Source: Roseovarius sp. S88
GTDB taxonomy: Bacteria; Pseudomonadota; Alphaproteobacteria; Rhodobacterales; Rhodobacteraceae
Length of the DNA stretch: 64,000 nucleotides
Assembly (NCBI RefSeq): GCF_037023735.1
Contig: NZ_CP146069.1
Location: 1,281,501 to 1,345,500, forward strand
Direction of reading: 5' to 3'
The notes under the pieces are model-generated. The model made no database searches, was not told the DNA's origin, and worked only from the letters and a program-made list of their open reading frames with translations. Below are positions 26,184-36,611 of the stretch, one piece after another (position 1 is the stretch's first letter; each line of letters begins with the position of its first letter). The translations under genes were made by a program, and so were the position numbers.

Positions 26184-28973
26184 ATGGCCGAGCAGTCCAG
26201 GGTCCTCGCGGTCCTCGGCCCGACCAATACCGGCAAAACGCATTACGCGATCGAGCGGATGCTGGGGTATCGCACTGGAATCATTGGGCTTCCTTTGCGT
26301 CTCTTGGCGCGTGAGGTCTATGACAAGATCGTAGCGGCGCGCGGACCCTCTGTTGTGGCTTTGGTCACAGGTGAAGAGCGGATCGTGCCGCCGCGCACGC
26401 AATACTGGGTGTGCACCGTCGAGGCGATGCCCGAAGGCATGGGCGCCGATTTCGTGGCTGTGGACGAAATTCAGCTATGTGCTGATCCGGAGCGTGGCCA
26501 TGTGTTTACCGACAGGCTTTTGCGCATGCGTGGATTGCGAGAGACCCAGTTTCTGGGTGCACACACCATGCGCGGTGTCATTTCCCAGCTGGTTCCCGAG
26601 GCGGAATTCATCGGTCGAACCAGAATGTCCAATCTGACCTACGCAGGTTCGAAAAAGATAAGCAAGATGCCAGCCCGCAGTGCAATAGTTGGATTTTCAG
26701 TTGAGAATGTATATGCCATAGCCGAGCTTTTGCGCCGTCAAAAGGGTGGTGCAGCTGTGGTTATGGGCGCTTTGAGCCCCCGGACACGAAACGCACAGGT
26801 CGACCTCTATCAAAATGGGGATGTGGACTACCTCGTGGCCACGGATGCTATCGGCATGGGCCTCAACCTCGATATCAATCACGTCGCATTTTCCTCACTG
26901 AGCAAATTTGACGGGCGGCGGATGCGCGTGCTGGCCCCCAATGAACTGGCGCAGATCGCCGGGCGCGCTGGTCGCGGGATGAGTGATGGAACGTTTGGCG
27001 TCACGGGTGAGGCCCCTGATCTGCCCGATGACATGGCACAGGCCATCATGGATCACCGTTTTGCCCCCTTGCGCAAGCTGGAGTGGCGCAATGCTAATTT
27101 AAGGTTTGGCACAATCGACGCTCTGATTGCCTCGTTGGAAGAGAAACCCGACGATGAGTTGCTCGTGCGGGCCCGCGACGCGGATGATCTCATCGCTTTG
27201 AAAACACTGGCCGCGCAAACCGAAATACGGGCGCGCGCCGGTGATGCGCAATCGGTTAAGCTGTTGTGGGACGTCTGCCGCGTGCCTGATTTTCGCGGGA
27301 TTAGCCACGCCGAGCATGCGAGCCTTTTGGAGCGTATTTTCAGCGATCTGCACCAGGATGGTCGCGTATCCGAAGACTGGTTCGCCGCGCAGGTGCGTCG
27401 GATCGACCGGACCGACGGGGATATCGATACACTTTCCAAACGCTTGGCATATATCCGCACATGGACCTACGTGGCGCAACGAAATGGCTGGATTGCGGAC
27501 GAAAGCCATTGGCGTGAGGCCACACGCGCTGTAGAAGACCGCGTGTCAGACGCGCTCCATGAGGCGCTGACCCAAAGATTTGTGGATCGGCGCACCTCTG
27601 TATTGTTGCGCCGGCTCAAGCAGAAGGAGGCCATGGTGGCCGAAGTGAACGACAAAGGTGAAGTGACGGTCGAAGGCGAGTTCGTCGGCCGTCTGGATGG
27701 GTTCCGGTTTATTCAGGACAAAACCGCCGGTGGCCAAGAGGCCAAGGCCGTCAGTCAGGCAAGCCTGCAAGCGCTGACGCCGCATTTTCATTTGCGCGCG
27801 GACAAGTTTTACAACGCGCCCGATACCGAAATCGACTTTACCGAACAGGGCGGTTTGATGTGGGGCGAATACGCGGTGGGCAAGCTTGTCGCCGGTGCCG
27901 ATCCCCTGAAACCTCAGGTCAGCGCATTTGTGGACGAAGCCGCCGGGGCCGATGTGGCGCAGAAAGTGCAACGCCGTCTGCAGCACTTCATCGATCGCAA
28001 AGTGGCCACTTTGTTTGAGCCGCTGTTGAATATTCAACGGGATGAGACGCTTACCGGGCTGGCCCGCGGCTTTGGTTTCCAGCTTGTGGAATCGTTTGGC
28101 ATCATCCCACGCGGTGAAGTGGCTGATGAGGTCAAGTCACTGGATCAGGACGCGCGCGGACAGCTTCGCAAGCATGGCGTTCGTTTTGGTCAGTTCACAA
28201 TCTTCATGCCATTGCTTCTGAAACCTGCGCCAACGCGGTTGCGGCTTGTACTTTGGTCTTTGGCCCAGGGTCTCGAAGAGTTTCCTGAATCGCCGCCGCC
28301 AGGCTTGGTGACTGTGCCATCTGGTACGGCACATCCACGCGGGTATCATTCAATGTCCGGGTATCGCGCGGCGGGTGAACGCGCGGTGCGCATCGATATG
28401 CTGGAACGTCTGGCTGACATGCTGCGCGGTGAGGACAGCCGCGGCGGCTTTGAGGCCAACCCCGATATGCTCTCGATCACGGGCATGACATTGGAACAGT
28501 TTGCCGACCTGATGCAGGGGCTGGGATACAAGGCTGAGCGGGGCGAGCGCGAAAAGGTCAAACCGACCCCTGCCGAAGAAGCGACCCCGGGACCGACAGA
28601 AACGGCGGAGGCCAAGCCGGAAGAAACGAAGCCCGAAGTGACAGATGCTGAGGCGATGGCATCTGAGGAAGATGCTACTGCATCCAAATCTGAAACTTCT
28701 GAAGCCCTTGAAGAAAAAACAGAAACTTCTGATGAAGGCCCCGAACAAGAAGTGTTCTTCACCTTCACATGGGCGGGTCGTGCGACCCGCGCTCGCACGG
28801 ATCAACGCCGCACGAGTGGCAAGCCCAAACCCAAGGGCGGCAAGCCGGGCAAGGGCAAGACCAGAAGTGATGCCGGGCCAAAGACTTTTTCGTCAAAGCC
28901 GTCCAAGAAAGACAAGATCGACCCCGACAACCCCTTTGCAGCTGCATTGATGGGGCTAAAGGACAAAGGCTGA
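26184..28973 (+). CDS. Suv3-like superfamily 2 RNA/DNA helicase
   Basis: The 929-residue helicase resembles mitochondrial Suv3. Walker A GPTNTGKT is at residues 12-19, the DEIQ box (motif II) at 94-97, and motif VI appears as QIAGRAGRG. A central region without clear motifs follows, then a C-terminal tail that is first Glu/Thr/Ala-rich and then Lys/Gly-rich (from about residue 795), probably disordered and nucleic-acid binding. I start at ATG 26184 after GAGGGAGC rather than 26169. The gene is 3 bases ahead of an S4-domain RNA-binding protein, and the coupling suggests a joint role in RNA or ribosome metabolism. Confidence 0.88.
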   Translation: MAEQSRVLAVLGPTNTGKTHYAIERMLGYRTGIIGLPLRLLAREVYDKIVAARGPSVVALVTGEERIVPPRTQYWVCTVEAMPEGMGADFVAVDEIQLCADPERGHVFTDRLLRMRGLRETQFLGAHTMRGVISQLVPEAEFIGRTRMSNLTYAGSKKISKMPARSAIVGFSVENVYAIAELLRRQKGGAAVVMGALSPRTRNAQVDLYQNGDVDYLVATDAIGMGLNLDINHVAFSSLSKFDGRRMRVLAPNELAQIAGRAGRGMSDGTFGVTGEAPDLPDDMAQAIMDHRFAPLRKLEWRNANLRFGTIDALIASLEEKPDDELLVRARDADDLIALKTLAAQTEIRARAGDAQSVKLLWDVCRVPDFRGISHAEHASLLERIFSDLHQDGRVSEDWFAAQVRRIDRTDGDIDTLSKRLAYIRTWTYVAQRNGWIADESHWREATRAVEDRVSDALHEALTQRFVDRRTSVLLRRLKQKEAMVAEVNDKGEVTVEGEFVGRLDGFRFIQDKTAGGQEAKAVSQASLQALTPHFHLRADKFYNAPDTEIDFTEQGGLMWGEYAVGKLVAGADPLKPQVSAFVDEAAGADVAQKVQRRLQHFIDRKVATLFEPLLNIQRDETLTGLARGFGFQLVESFGIIPRGEVADEVKSLDQDARGQLRKHGVRFGQFTIFMPLLLKPAPTRLRLVLWSLAQGLEEFPESPPPGLVTVPSGTAHPRGYHSMSGYRAAGERAVRIDMLERLADMLRGEDSRGGFEANPDMLSITGMTLEQFADLMQGLGYKAERGEREKVKPTPAEEATPGPTETAEAKPEETKPEVTDAEAMASEEDATASKSETSEALEEKTETSDEGPEQEVFFTFTWAGRATRARTDQRRTSGKPKPKGGKPGKGKTRSDAGPKTFSSKPSKKDKIDPDNPFAAALMGLKDKG

Positions 28974-28976
28974 GGC

Positions 28977-29366
28977 GTGAGCGACACGCCTGAGACCAAA
29001 ATCCGCCTGGATAAGTGGCTCTGGCACGCCCGGTTTTTCAAAACCCGTGGGTTATCGGCCAAGCTTGTGTCGGGTGGTCATGTTCGCGTCAATCGCGTGA
29101 AAGTTTCCAAACCATCGCATGCGGTGGGCTCTGGCGATGTGCTGACCTTTCCTCAGGCCCGAGACATTCGTGTCATCCGCATTGTCGCGGTTTCGGACCG
29201 GCGTGGGCCTGCCCCGGAGGCACGGGCGCTTTACGAAGATTTGGATCCACTGCAGGCGCGCCCCAAGGAGATCCTTCCGCAATCCCCACAGTTTGAGGGA
29301 AAAGGACGTCCCACCAAGCGAGATCGTCGCAAACTCGACCTTAACCGTCCAGATAAGCTTGAATGA
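28977..29366 (+). CDS. hslR: S4-domain RNA-binding protein (Hsp15-like)
   Basis: This 129-residue protein has an N-terminal S4 domain: IRLDKWLWHARFFKTR and SGGHVRVNRVKVSKPSH, followed by a basic C-terminal tail (RPTKRDRRKLD). E. coli Hsp15 rescues stalled 50S subunits carrying nascent chains. The start is GTG, 3 bases after the helicase stop codon, so translation is coupled. The ferredoxin gene follows after 51 bases. Confidence 0.88.
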   Translation: MSDTPETKIRLDKWLWHARFFKTRGLSAKLVSGGHVRVNRVKVSKPSHAVGSGDVLTFPQARDIRVIRIVAVSDRRGPAPEARALYEDLDPLQARPKEILPQSPQFEGKGRPTKRDRRKLDLNRPDKLE

Positions 29367-29417
29367 CGCGAAACCTTGAATTAGGTGAGGCGAGAGACGG
29401 ATGAACGAGAGCCGAAG

Positions 29418-29756
29418 ATGACCTATATCGTCAACGACAACTGCATCGAGTGCAAATACACCGACTGTGTCGAAGTATGCCCCGTGGATTGTTTCTATGA
29501 GGGTGAGAACATGTTGGTCATCCATCCTGATGAATGTATTGATTGCGGCGTCTGTGAGCCAGAATGCCCCGCAGACGCAATTCGCCCCGATACTGAACCG
29601 GACATGGAAAAATGGGTCGAGTTTAACCGCAAGTATTCCGAGATGTGGCCGGTCATCATCACCAAGAAAGACCAGATGCCTAATGCTGATGAGCGGGACG
29701 GCGAAGAAGGCAAGCTTGAAAAGTACTTCTCGGAGAACCCAGGCGAAGGCGGCTAA
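29418..29756 (+). CDS. fdxA: 7Fe ferredoxin
   Basis: This 112-residue ferredoxin holds a [3Fe-4S] and a [4Fe-4S] cluster. Seven-plus cysteines lie in [18 protein letters not shown] and [12 protein letters not shown], the Azotobacter FdI-type arrangement. The C-terminal region with WPVIITKKD is typical of the alphaproteobacterial form. ATG 29418 is used; the longer frame upstream has no support. The pair fdxA-carD is recurrent in this group. Confidence 0.95.
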   Translation: MTYIVNDNCIECKYTDCVEVCPVDCFYEGENMLVIHPDECIDCGVCEPECPADAIRPDTEPDMEKWVEFNRKYSEMWPVIITKKDQMPNADERDGEEGKLEKYFSENPGEGG

Positions 29757-30032
29757 ACCGATTCGTTTGGTTTTCAGGTCTTTGATCCAGCCCAAAGACA
29801 CCGCGTTTTTTGGCCATGTGTTTGAAATTTATCACCAAATTTATGTGACGCTGCGGTCAGACTTTCGCGAAGCCGTTTTTTGTGATACATTCTCGTTACA
29901 AATGTAGTCCACTGCTCAATATCCATTTTGCCCAAGCTGCCGCGTGGGGATGGATTTTTTTGCGCCTGGGCCCCGAAGATAAGCCGTTGGCCATGTCTGA
30001 CGCACCCCGATAACGCGATAAGGAAAACCTGA

Positions 30033-30542
30033 ATGAGCAAATCGAAAAAGTCCGAGTTCCGGCCTGATGACTACGTCGTTTACCCGGCGCATGGTGTGGG
30101 TCAGATTCTTTCCATCGAAAAGCAAGAGATTGCAGGGATCGAATTGGAACTCTTTGTGATTTCTTTTGAGAAAGACAAGATGACCCTTCGCGTGCCGACG
30201 CACAAAGCAACTGAAATCGGTATGCGTAGTTTGTCGAGCCCCGATGTGGTGTCCAAAGCGATGACGACACTCAAGGGCAAGGCCAAGGTCAAGCGTGCCA
30301 TGTGGTCCCGCCGGGCACAGGAATATGAGCAAAAGATCAACTCTGGTGATCTTATTGCGATTGCCGAGGTGGTCCGCGATCTTCACCGCACCGATGACCA
30401 GCGCGAGCAAAGCTATTCTGAGCGTCAGCTTTATGAAGCGGCACTTGAGCGCCTGACGCGTGAGGTGGCTGCTGTGGGTGGCGGTGACGAAGTGCAGGCC
30501 GCCAAGCAGGTTGACGATGTGCTGGTGTCGCGCGCGGCCTAA
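30033..30542 (+). CDS. carD: CarD-family transcription regulator
   Basis: CarD (169 residues) binds RNA polymerase beta through its N-terminal Tudor-like domain and contacts promoter DNA upstream of the -10 box. The N-terminal YVVYPAHGVGQI and the helical C-terminal half with EYEQKINSGDLIAIAEVVRDL are characteristic. It is essential or growth-related in several alphaproteobacteria. ATG 30033 follows AAGGAAAACCTGA. The gene has its own 276-base upstream gap and a strong terminator. Confidence 0.94.
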   Translation: MSKSKKSEFRPDDYVVYPAHGVGQILSIEKQEIAGIELELFVISFEKDKMTLRVPTHKATEIGMRSLSSPDVVSKAMTTLKGKAKVKRAMWSRRAQEYEQKINSGDLIAIAEVVRDLHRTDDQREQSYSERQLYEAALERLTREVAAVGGGDEVQAAKQVDDVLVSRAA

Positions 30543-30561
30543 GCGTTTGTAAAAAATTTGG

Positions 30562-30592
30562 AAAAGCCGCGCTGAGAAGTGCGGCTTTCTTT
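30562..30592 (+). terminator. Intrinsic terminator of carD
   Basis: AAAAGCCGC pairs with GCGGCTTT around a 10-base loop and is followed by CTTT. It begins about 20 bases after carD and reaches the end of the convergent cobS gene. Confidence 0.85.
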
Positions 30593-31367
30593 ATGGCAGG
30601 AGGCAAAGCAGCACAGCGATTTCGACCATCTGCTGTGTTGCGCCCAGGATATCTCCGGTTTGACCACCGATCCGTTTGTGTGCCAGATATCCCAAGCCCC
30701 ATGTGATCAGTGCCGCGCAAAGACCCGCGATCAGGATCAGACCTCCCAACAGGAAAATCCCCAGTACCACCGCGATCAAAACGGCCATTGCTGCGGCGTT
30801 GTCTGGCACGCGCCCAACGTCATGAGACAGGCCAGTTGATCGCGCATGTGGCAGCAGGGCCATTAGAACGGGCATCGCGGCGCGTGATAGAAGGGCAGAG
30901 GCCAAAAGGGCAGGGACAGCAAATTGTGCTCCGGCTTCGAACAATGTCGTCAATGCGGCCCATCTTGCCGCCAGAGACAGAACGAGCGCGATCACACCAT
31001 ACGCGCCAATCCGGCTGTCCTTCATGATCTCAAGGCGTTTTTCCCTGGTCCATCCTCCCCAAAGCCCGTCGACTGTGTCCGAGAGGCCATCTTCATGCAT
31101 GGCGCCTGTGGTAACAACCAGAATGCTCAACGAAATCAGAGCACTGATCGCTGGGCCCCAACCAAGCCATCCCGCCAGCATACCGCCCAAGGCCGCGAGC
31201 CCTGCGGGCATCAGTCCCACAATGGGATAGGCCCACGCGGCGCGTGCATTGCGAGAGGTGTCGCCCACACGCACCGGCACACGCGTCAATAGGGATAAAG
31301 CCAGGGCCAAATCCTGCACGCGCATCAGTTCTCGGTCGTTTTTCATCGCTTTCGCGGCCTTTTCCAT
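30591..31367 (-). CDS. cobS: Adenosylcobinamide-GDP ribazoletransferase
   Basis: CobS (CobV) joins adenosylcobinamide-GDP with alpha-ribazole in the last steps of vitamin B12 assembly, in the inner membrane. The 258-residue protein is mostly hydrophobic helices, with the metal-binding motif [15 protein letters not shown] near residue 92. ATG codons at 31367, 31346 and 31325 are all possible; the conserved part begins after LLTRVPV. It is divergent from cobT with about 60 bases between them, and both enzymes act in nucleotide-loop assembly. Confidence 0.93.
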   Translation of the reverse strand: MEKAAKAMKNDRELMRVQDLALALSLLTRVPVRVGDTSRNARAAWAYPIVGLMPAGLAALGGMLAGWLGWGPAISALISLSILVVTTGAMHEDGLSDTVDGLWGGWTREKRLEIMKDSRIGAYGVIALVLSLAARWAALTTLFEAGAQFAVPALLASALLSRAAMPVLMALLPHARSTGLSHDVGRVPDNAAAMAVLIAVVLGIFLLGGLILIAGLCAALITWGLGYLAHKRIGGQTGDILGATQQMVEIAVLLCLLP

Positions 31368-31429
31368 CTGTGCCCCGACCCATGCCTGCGATACACGAAG
31401 GAGCAGGGGTCTTGCAAATGGAGCAGGTC

Positions 31430-32446
31430 ATGACAGCCAAATTTGCGTCACTCGCAGAGGTATGGGATGCGCTCTCCGACCTGCCGCAACAAGATGCAAA
31501 TGCATTAGAACTGGCACGCCAGCGTAGTGCGGAGCTGACCAAACCACTTGGAGCTTTGGGACGACTCGAAGATTTGGCAATGTGGTATTGCGGTTGGCGT
31601 GGTGACCCGCAGGCGCGTGTTGAGTCACCTCAAATTATTGTTTTTGCGGGAAACCATGGCGTTACAGCGCAGGATGTTTCGGCTTTTCCCCCCGATGTCA
31701 CGTCACAAATGGTGGCCAATTTTGAGGCGGGTGGCGCGGCGGTCAATCAGCTTTCAGATTGCGTTGGCGCCAGCCTGACCGTGAAACCGCTTCAGCTCGA
31801 CACGCCGACCCGAGACTTCACCCAAGGTCCGGCGATGAGTGAAGCCGAGTGTCTTGATGCATTAAATGCCGGAGTTGAGGCCGTTGACGCACAAGCGGAC
31901 GTGTTGGTGGTGGGCGAGATGGGCATTGGCAACACGACCTGCGCTGCGGCCATGGCATTGGCACTTTTTGGTGGCGCGGCTCAGGATTGGACCGGCGCTG
32001 GCACCGGGCTGAGCGGTGACGCTCTTCGCCACAAGGCCGACGTGGTCTCGCAGGGTGTTGAAGCGAACAAAAACTGTCAGGGCAAAGGGTTAGACACTCT
32101 GTGCTGTCTGGGTGGGCGCGAAATCGCCGCCGTGGCCGGTGCCATTTTGCAGGCGCGCCTCTTGCGCATCCCGGTGATACTGGACGGGTTTATTTGCACC
32201 GCCGCCGCGGCTACTCTGCATGTGGATCACCCCGGTGCGCTGGACCATACCATTGCAGGTCACGTCAGTGCAGAGTCCGCGCATGCAGAGCTTTTACGAA
32301 AAATCGGCAAAGACCCCATTCTATCGCTTGGTATGCGCCTTGGCGAAGCGTCTGGCGGCGCCTTGGCCATCAGCATTCTCAAGGCGGCCTTGGCCTGTCA
32401 CTCGGGCATGGCGACCTTTGCCGAGGCAGGGGTCAGCGACTTCTAA
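31430..32446 (+). CDS. cobT: Nicotinate-nucleotide--dimethylbenzimidazole phosphoribosyltransferase
   Basis: CobT makes alpha-ribazole phosphate from dimethylbenzimidazole for the lower ligand of B12. The 338-residue protein has the family segments [38 protein letters not shown]-like [11 protein letters not shown] and the catalytic Glu in [16 protein letters not shown] 31430 follows GGAG by 6 bases. Its stop codon lies inside the first arm of a long palindrome. Confidence 0.96.
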   Translation: MTAKFASLAEVWDALSDLPQQDANALELARQRSAELTKPLGALGRLEDLAMWYCGWRGDPQARVESPQIIVFAGNHGVTAQDVSAFPPDVTSQMVANFEAGGAAVNQLSDCVGASLTVKPLQLDTPTRDFTQGPAMSEAECLDALNAGVEAVDAQADVLVVGEMGIGNTTCAAAMALALFGGAAQDWTGAGTGLSGDALRHKADVVSQGVEANKNCQGKGLDTLCCLGGREIAAVAGAILQARLLRIPVILDGFICTAAAATLHVDHPGALDHTIAGHVSAESAHAELLRKIGKDPILSLGMRLGEASGGALAISILKAALACHSGMATFAEAGVSDF

Positions 32447-32559
32447 AGCGTTTCGCCTTTAACCTGGGACATCAGCGAAAGGTGAAACGCGTGCAACGAT
32501 TTAGCGTCGCGTTGCGTTTCGCGATCATCTGTGAGTCAGGTTTGTCGCGAAACGCTTTA
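32444..32559. repeat. Long imperfect palindrome between convergent genes
   Basis: The ends TAAAGCGTTTCGC and GCGAAACGCTTTA are perfect 13-base inverted repeats, and much of the interior (AACCTG...CAGGTT, GAAACGC...GCGTTTC) also pairs. The cobT stop codon is part of the left arm and the antiporter stop lies 2 bases beyond the right arm. It can fold into one long hairpin on either strand, so it may act as a bidirectional terminator. Its form is that of a dispersed palindromic element. Confidence 0.75.
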
Positions 32560-32560
32560 A

Positions 32561-34495
32561 TCACGCCTCGGACCGGTCCGTGTCTTCGACCCCTTCAAGG
32601 CTGTCTTCTTCCCCGCGCGACAGCAGCATGGTCTGCAACTCGTTTTCGAGCTCCTTCGCGCGGGCGATATAGGCTGAGTTCTCAACCGTGGGAATATTCG
32701 GATCCCACAGCGCGGCCAGCTCTCGCACGGACCTCCTGTCGTAGTGATAGAAGGTTTTGTGCAGCTCAGACGCTTCAAATTCGCTCAGCCCCATGTTTTC
32801 AAGCACATAGCGACCAGCGCGCAGGGCGCTGTCGAACACCTCGCGCACAATGTCATCAGCCCCCGCTTGATAGAGACGGAACACATGCGTGCGGTCGCGC
32901 GCGCGGGCCACGATGTGTAGATCCGGCCGCTCGCGCCGAGCAAACGCCACCAGCCGCGTCGTGGCCTCAGGGTCGTCCAGCGCAGCGACAAGCACAGAGG
33001 CCGTCTTCAAACCCGCGGCATGCAAAAGCTCTGGTCGCCCCGGATCACCGAGGAACCCTTTGATCCCAAACCGACGCATGCGCTGAATGGCTTCGAGGTC
33101 ATGATCCAGAACGATCGTATCAAAGCCGCTGGAGCGCACCATCCGGTTTACGACCTGACCAAAACGCCCAATTCCAGCAATGATCACAGGACCTTCGCTG
33201 TCAATCTCATCTGCTGCGGGGGCATCAGAAGTCTCTGTCATACGCTGCGACATCCAATCATAGAGAATGAAAAGCAACGGGGTGATCAGCATCGAAATGG
33301 CGATCACCAGCAGCAGTGTTTCGCGCAACTCGGATGGGATGACATTGTTCTGGCCCGAGAAATTAATCAGAACAAACCCAAATTCTCCGGCCTGAGCGAG
33401 CGAGAGTGTAAAGAGCCAAAGGTCGCGTCCGCGTAGCCCGAAGAACCGACCCAAAGTAAAAAGGATCCCACCTTTGATCACGATCAGCGAGAAGGTGAGC
33501 GCCAGGATCGTAAAGAACGACGCAAAGAGCAGCGAGAAATTAATCCCTGCGCCCACGGCGATGAAAAAGAGGCCCAACAACAGCCCCTTGAAGGGCGCGA
33601 TGTCGCTTTCCAACTCATGCCGAAACTCGGACGAGGCCAGAACAAGCCCCGCCAGAAAGGCACCAAGAGCGGGGGAGAGGCCTACAAGTGTCATCACAAA
33701 TGCAATGCCCACGACAATCAAAAGCGCCAGTGCCGTGTACATCTCGCGCAGGCGCGAATTGTGGATGTATCGAAACACAGGCCGGGTCAGGTAAACCCCA
33801 CTCAAAATGATCCCAGCAACGGCCGCCAATGTGACAAGGGCCACGCCCCAACCCGGCAGACTTTGAATGTAAGACTGCGCCGCTTCAATCTGTACGCCAC
33901 TATGGTCTCCGCCATGTGCCGCGTCGCCTGCCTCAGACAGACGTTGCAGCGTCTCGCCAAGGATCATATCGGGCGTTTTGGGCAGCGCGAGCAGTGGCAA
34001 AAGCGCCAGCATCGGAATGACAGCCACGTCCTGTGTCAAAAGCGTGGAGAAGGTAGATCGCCCGCCTCCGGTTTGCATGAGGCCTTTTTCTGAAAGGGTT
34101 TGGAGCACAATCGCGGTCGAGGACAACGAAAACACCAGACCGATTGCCAAGGCAACGCTCCACCCAACACCCAAAAGCATGCAGGCTGCCATAACAGCAA
34201 AAGTCGTTAATGTGACTTGCAAACCGCCCAAACCCAGCAGTTTGTCCCGCATTTCCCATAAGGCGCGCGGCTCCAGCTCCAGACCGATCAGGAAGAGCAT
34301 CATGACCACGCCAAACTCGGCGAAATGTTGAAGCTCCTCGGCGGCATGCCCGCCAAGGAAACCGGGGATTTGACCGATAAGGATGCCTGCTGCGAGATAT
34401 CCAAGCACAGACCCCAACCCCATCCGCGCCGCAATGGGCACTGCGATGACCGCCGCGGCAAGAAAGATGGTGGCCTGAAAGAAAAAACCTTCCAT
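32561..34495 (-). CDS. Monovalent cation:proton antiporter-2 (Kef) family transporter
   Basis: This 644-residue transporter has an N-terminal Na+/H+ exchanger domain of about 12 helices (residues 5-390) and a cytosolic TrkA-N nucleotide-binding domain starting at VIIAGIGRFGQVVNRM, with GxGxxG. Its architecture matches KefB/KefC potassium efflux systems, which protect against electrophiles and acidify the cytosol when triggered by glutathione adducts. No KefF/KefG-type subunit gene is adjacent. The C-terminal tail is acidic. The Kef name is by family, and ion specificity is unproven. Confidence 0.9.
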   Translation of the reverse strand: MEGFFFQATIFLAAAVIAVPIAARMGLGSVLGYLAAGILIGQIPGFLGGHAAEELQHFAEFGVVMMLFLIGLELEPRALWEMRDKLLGLGGLQVTLTTFAVMAACMLLGVGWSVALAIGLVFSLSSTAIVLQTLSEKGLMQTGGGRSTFSTLLTQDVAVIPMLALLPLLALPKTPDMILGETLQRLSEAGDAAHGGDHSGVQIEAAQSYIQSLPGWGVALVTLAAVAGIILSGVYLTRPVFRYIHNSRLREMYTALALLIVVGIAFVMTLVGLSPALGAFLAGLVLASSEFRHELESDIAPFKGLLLGLFFIAVGAGINFSLLFASFFTILALTFSLIVIKGGILFTLGRFFGLRGRDLWLFTLSLAQAGEFGFVLINFSGQNNVIPSELRETLLLVIAISMLITPLLFILYDWMSQRMTETSDAPAADEIDSEGPVIIAGIGRFGQVVNRMVRSSGFDTIVLDHDLEAIQRMRRFGIKGFLGDPGRPELLHAAGLKTASVLVAALDDPEATTRLVAFARRERPDLHIVARARDRTHVFRLYQAGADDIVREVFDSALRAGRYVLENMGLSEFEASELHKTFYHYDRRSVRELAALWDPNIPTVENSAYIARAKELENELQTMLLSRGEEDSLEGVEDTDRSEA

Positions 34496-34684
34496 TTAAA
34501 TCCTTTATTGCGGCAACGACGCCTTTGGAGCGAGGCGATTGGGATCGCTTGCAGCGACTTACAACTCAGGTAACAGGTAATCGGAGCCGTCCGTCAATGT
34601 CCATGCGCTGATCGCGTGAATTTGTATTTGAGCGGCTCCGAGTAAAGTCTTGGATACTGAAAAGGCAGTACGCGTGTGCCCCTT

Positions 34685-36409
34685 TTAGTTGTCTTTGAGA
34701 AGTATCAGCAAACTCGGATCTTCATGCGCTTCAGCCAAGGATAGCAAGGTGATGCCCTTGCCATTTGTGACCGTAGAATCTGCTCCACGATCCAAGAGAA
34801 GGCGCGCGGCCTCTATACGGTTGTTGCCCACGGACACGGCCAATGGAGTAAGCCAATCTGTTTCCGCCGGATTGTCACCAGGACGGATGTCGAAAAAGCG
34901 CATGTCAAGGCGCATCGGATCCTCTGATAAGCGCTGTTCCAGCTGCTCCAGATTTCCCCGCGCCGCGGCTGTGAAGATATCCATCTCCACCTGATCCAGA
35001 CGGTCGATCACCCCTTGTTGCCCGGCATGAATGGCCCATCCTATCGGCGGCTGGAAATACATTTCTTCGCGAATTGTGGGATCGGCTCCGGCCTCGAGCA
35101 AAATCTCAACCACCGCAAGGTCTCCGATCAATGCCGCCTCATGCAGAGGCGTACGCCCGGGGCGTGCATTGACATCAAACCCAAGCCTGATCATCGTGTC
35201 CAGCGCCTTGCGCTGGTCCAACTGGACCGCATCACACAGCATCTCACGCCCACGTACCTGCGCAATGAGGTCAGGGCTTTCGGTGAGCATGTCTTGGGCC
35301 GTCTCAAACTCGCCTGCCATGCAGGCCACTTGAAATGCATCTGCATCTGAGATGGCTTGCCTGTTCGCTCCAGCGTCGGCCAAAAGCTGGGCAATCTCGG
35401 TTTGTCCCATCAATATGGCCGTCTGATAGGGCGTCTTTCCCCTGGTGCGATTGTCATAGATGTCTGCAGGTTTGTTCAGGTCAGCGCCATGCGCAATCAA
35501 CAGCTTCACACGATCAACAAAGCCACTTCTGATCGCATTGATCAGTTGAAAATGCACCGTCTCAGACGGGTTGGGGACAAGACGGTCATTTTCATGTAGC
35601 AACCAGTTGTTCTTGTCGCTTGCCGAAAGCCCATATTCCAACAGCAATTCCAGACAGGTGTTGTCGGGCGTAAAGCACCGGTTATAGGCGGCTTGGCTGT
35701 CATTGGGGTTGGCCCCGTGGTATAGAAGGGCGCGCGCAAATGCCACCATGTCGGGATGCTCTGGTTGATTGACCGGGCCTCCTTCACCCTCGCCAAAAAC
35801 ACCTGTCAGAGCGGTAAACTTGTACTGACCGCCCCACATGTAATGCGCATTTGGGTCTGCCTCGCGCTCCAGCAGCACTTGAGCGGCGGGAAAACTCGAC
35901 CGCTCAGGTAGCCGTGCATAGGCCGCATACATTATAGCAGGCCAGTTAAAATAACCTCCAGGTGAGTTGACCAGTTCGGGATTTTGATCAAGCCAGCGGG
36001 TCACTTTATCTGCGTCACCTAAAGCGGCGGCGGTGTATATATTGGCATCGGCAATTTCGGGATGATCCGCCAGCAATGCTGACGCATCTTTGAACCGCTT
36101 GGGTCCAAAATCTGGAACGTTGCCATAGGCCACCGTCACCAGATCGAGAAACCGGTTCGCCAGAGGGTCACCCGAATGATCCTGCACGCCCTCCACATGC
36201 GCCTTCAGGCGCGCCCAACTTGAAAACCCATGGCTGCGCGCAATGACAAGCTGCGCCTGTTGAAGAGAAATAGAGCCAGGATCTCCAAAATAGGGACCTA
36301 CCTGATCAAGCGCGGCAGGGTCCTTGATGCGAACGGATTTCAACAAAGTCTTGGCGCGCTTTTTGAGCTGCTCAAGATTGGCACGGGTAGGAAGTGGGGT
36401 GATCGTCAT
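34685..36409 (-). CDS. Ankyrin-repeat protein
   Basis: This 574-residue cytosolic protein has an N-terminal segment typical of a bacterial ankyrin family (NLEQLKKRAKTLLKS then LARSHGFSSWARLKAHVE-like sequence), followed by many ankyrin repeats, for example GRTPLHEAALIGDLAVVEILLEAGADPT and DNRTRGKTPYQTAILMGQTEIAQLLADAGAN. Ankyrin repeats mediate protein binding; partners are unknown. The start ATG at 36409 follows AGGAGG. It is separated from both neighbours by about 200 bases. Confidence 0.9.
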   Translation of the reverse strand: MTITPLPTRANLEQLKKRAKTLLKSVRIKDPAALDQVGPYFGDPGSISLQQAQLVIARSHGFSSWARLKAHVEGVQDHSGDPLANRFLDLVTVAYGNVPDFGPKRFKDASALLADHPEIADANIYTAAALGDADKVTRWLDQNPELVNSPGGYFNWPAIMYAAYARLPERSSFPAAQVLLEREADPNAHYMWGGQYKFTALTGVFGEGEGGPVNQPEHPDMVAFARALLYHGANPNDSQAAYNRCFTPDNTCLELLLEYGLSASDKNNWLLHENDRLVPNPSETVHFQLINAIRSGFVDRVKLLIAHGADLNKPADIYDNRTRGKTPYQTAILMGQTEIAQLLADAGANRQAISDADAFQVACMAGEFETAQDMLTESPDLIAQVRGREMLCDAVQLDQRKALDTMIRLGFDVNARPGRTPLHEAALIGDLAVVEILLEAGADPTIREEMYFQPPIGWAIHAGQQGVIDRLDQVEMDIFTAAARGNLEQLEQRLSEDPMRLDMRFFDIRPGDNPAETDWLTPLAVSVGNNRIEAARLLLDRGADSTVTNGKGITLLSLAEAHEDPSLLILLKDN

Positions 36410-36611
36410 GATCGGCCTCCTTTCAAAACATCCGGTATCCGCGCCCTCGGACCTGAAAAGAGGTTCGAAAGAAGTTTGGGTATTTGGGACAGATGGGCTT
36501 GGCCCTTCCCGCGGATCAGGTGCCGTCTGACCGGCCCAGGCAGTATGCCATGGACTGCCTTGTCTCTCAAAGAAGAAAAACTCTGAAGCGATGAAGCGTG
36601 CTTGGCCCAGC

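Noticed and set aside
31368..31429. Cobalamin riboswitch between cobS and cobT
   Set aside because: The gap is about 60 bases, too short for the aptamer, and no B12-box sequence is present.
32101..33063. 320-residue frame spanning the cobT end, the palindrome and the antiporter end
   Set aside because: It crosses two well-supported genes and is Arg/Pro-rich without any motif.
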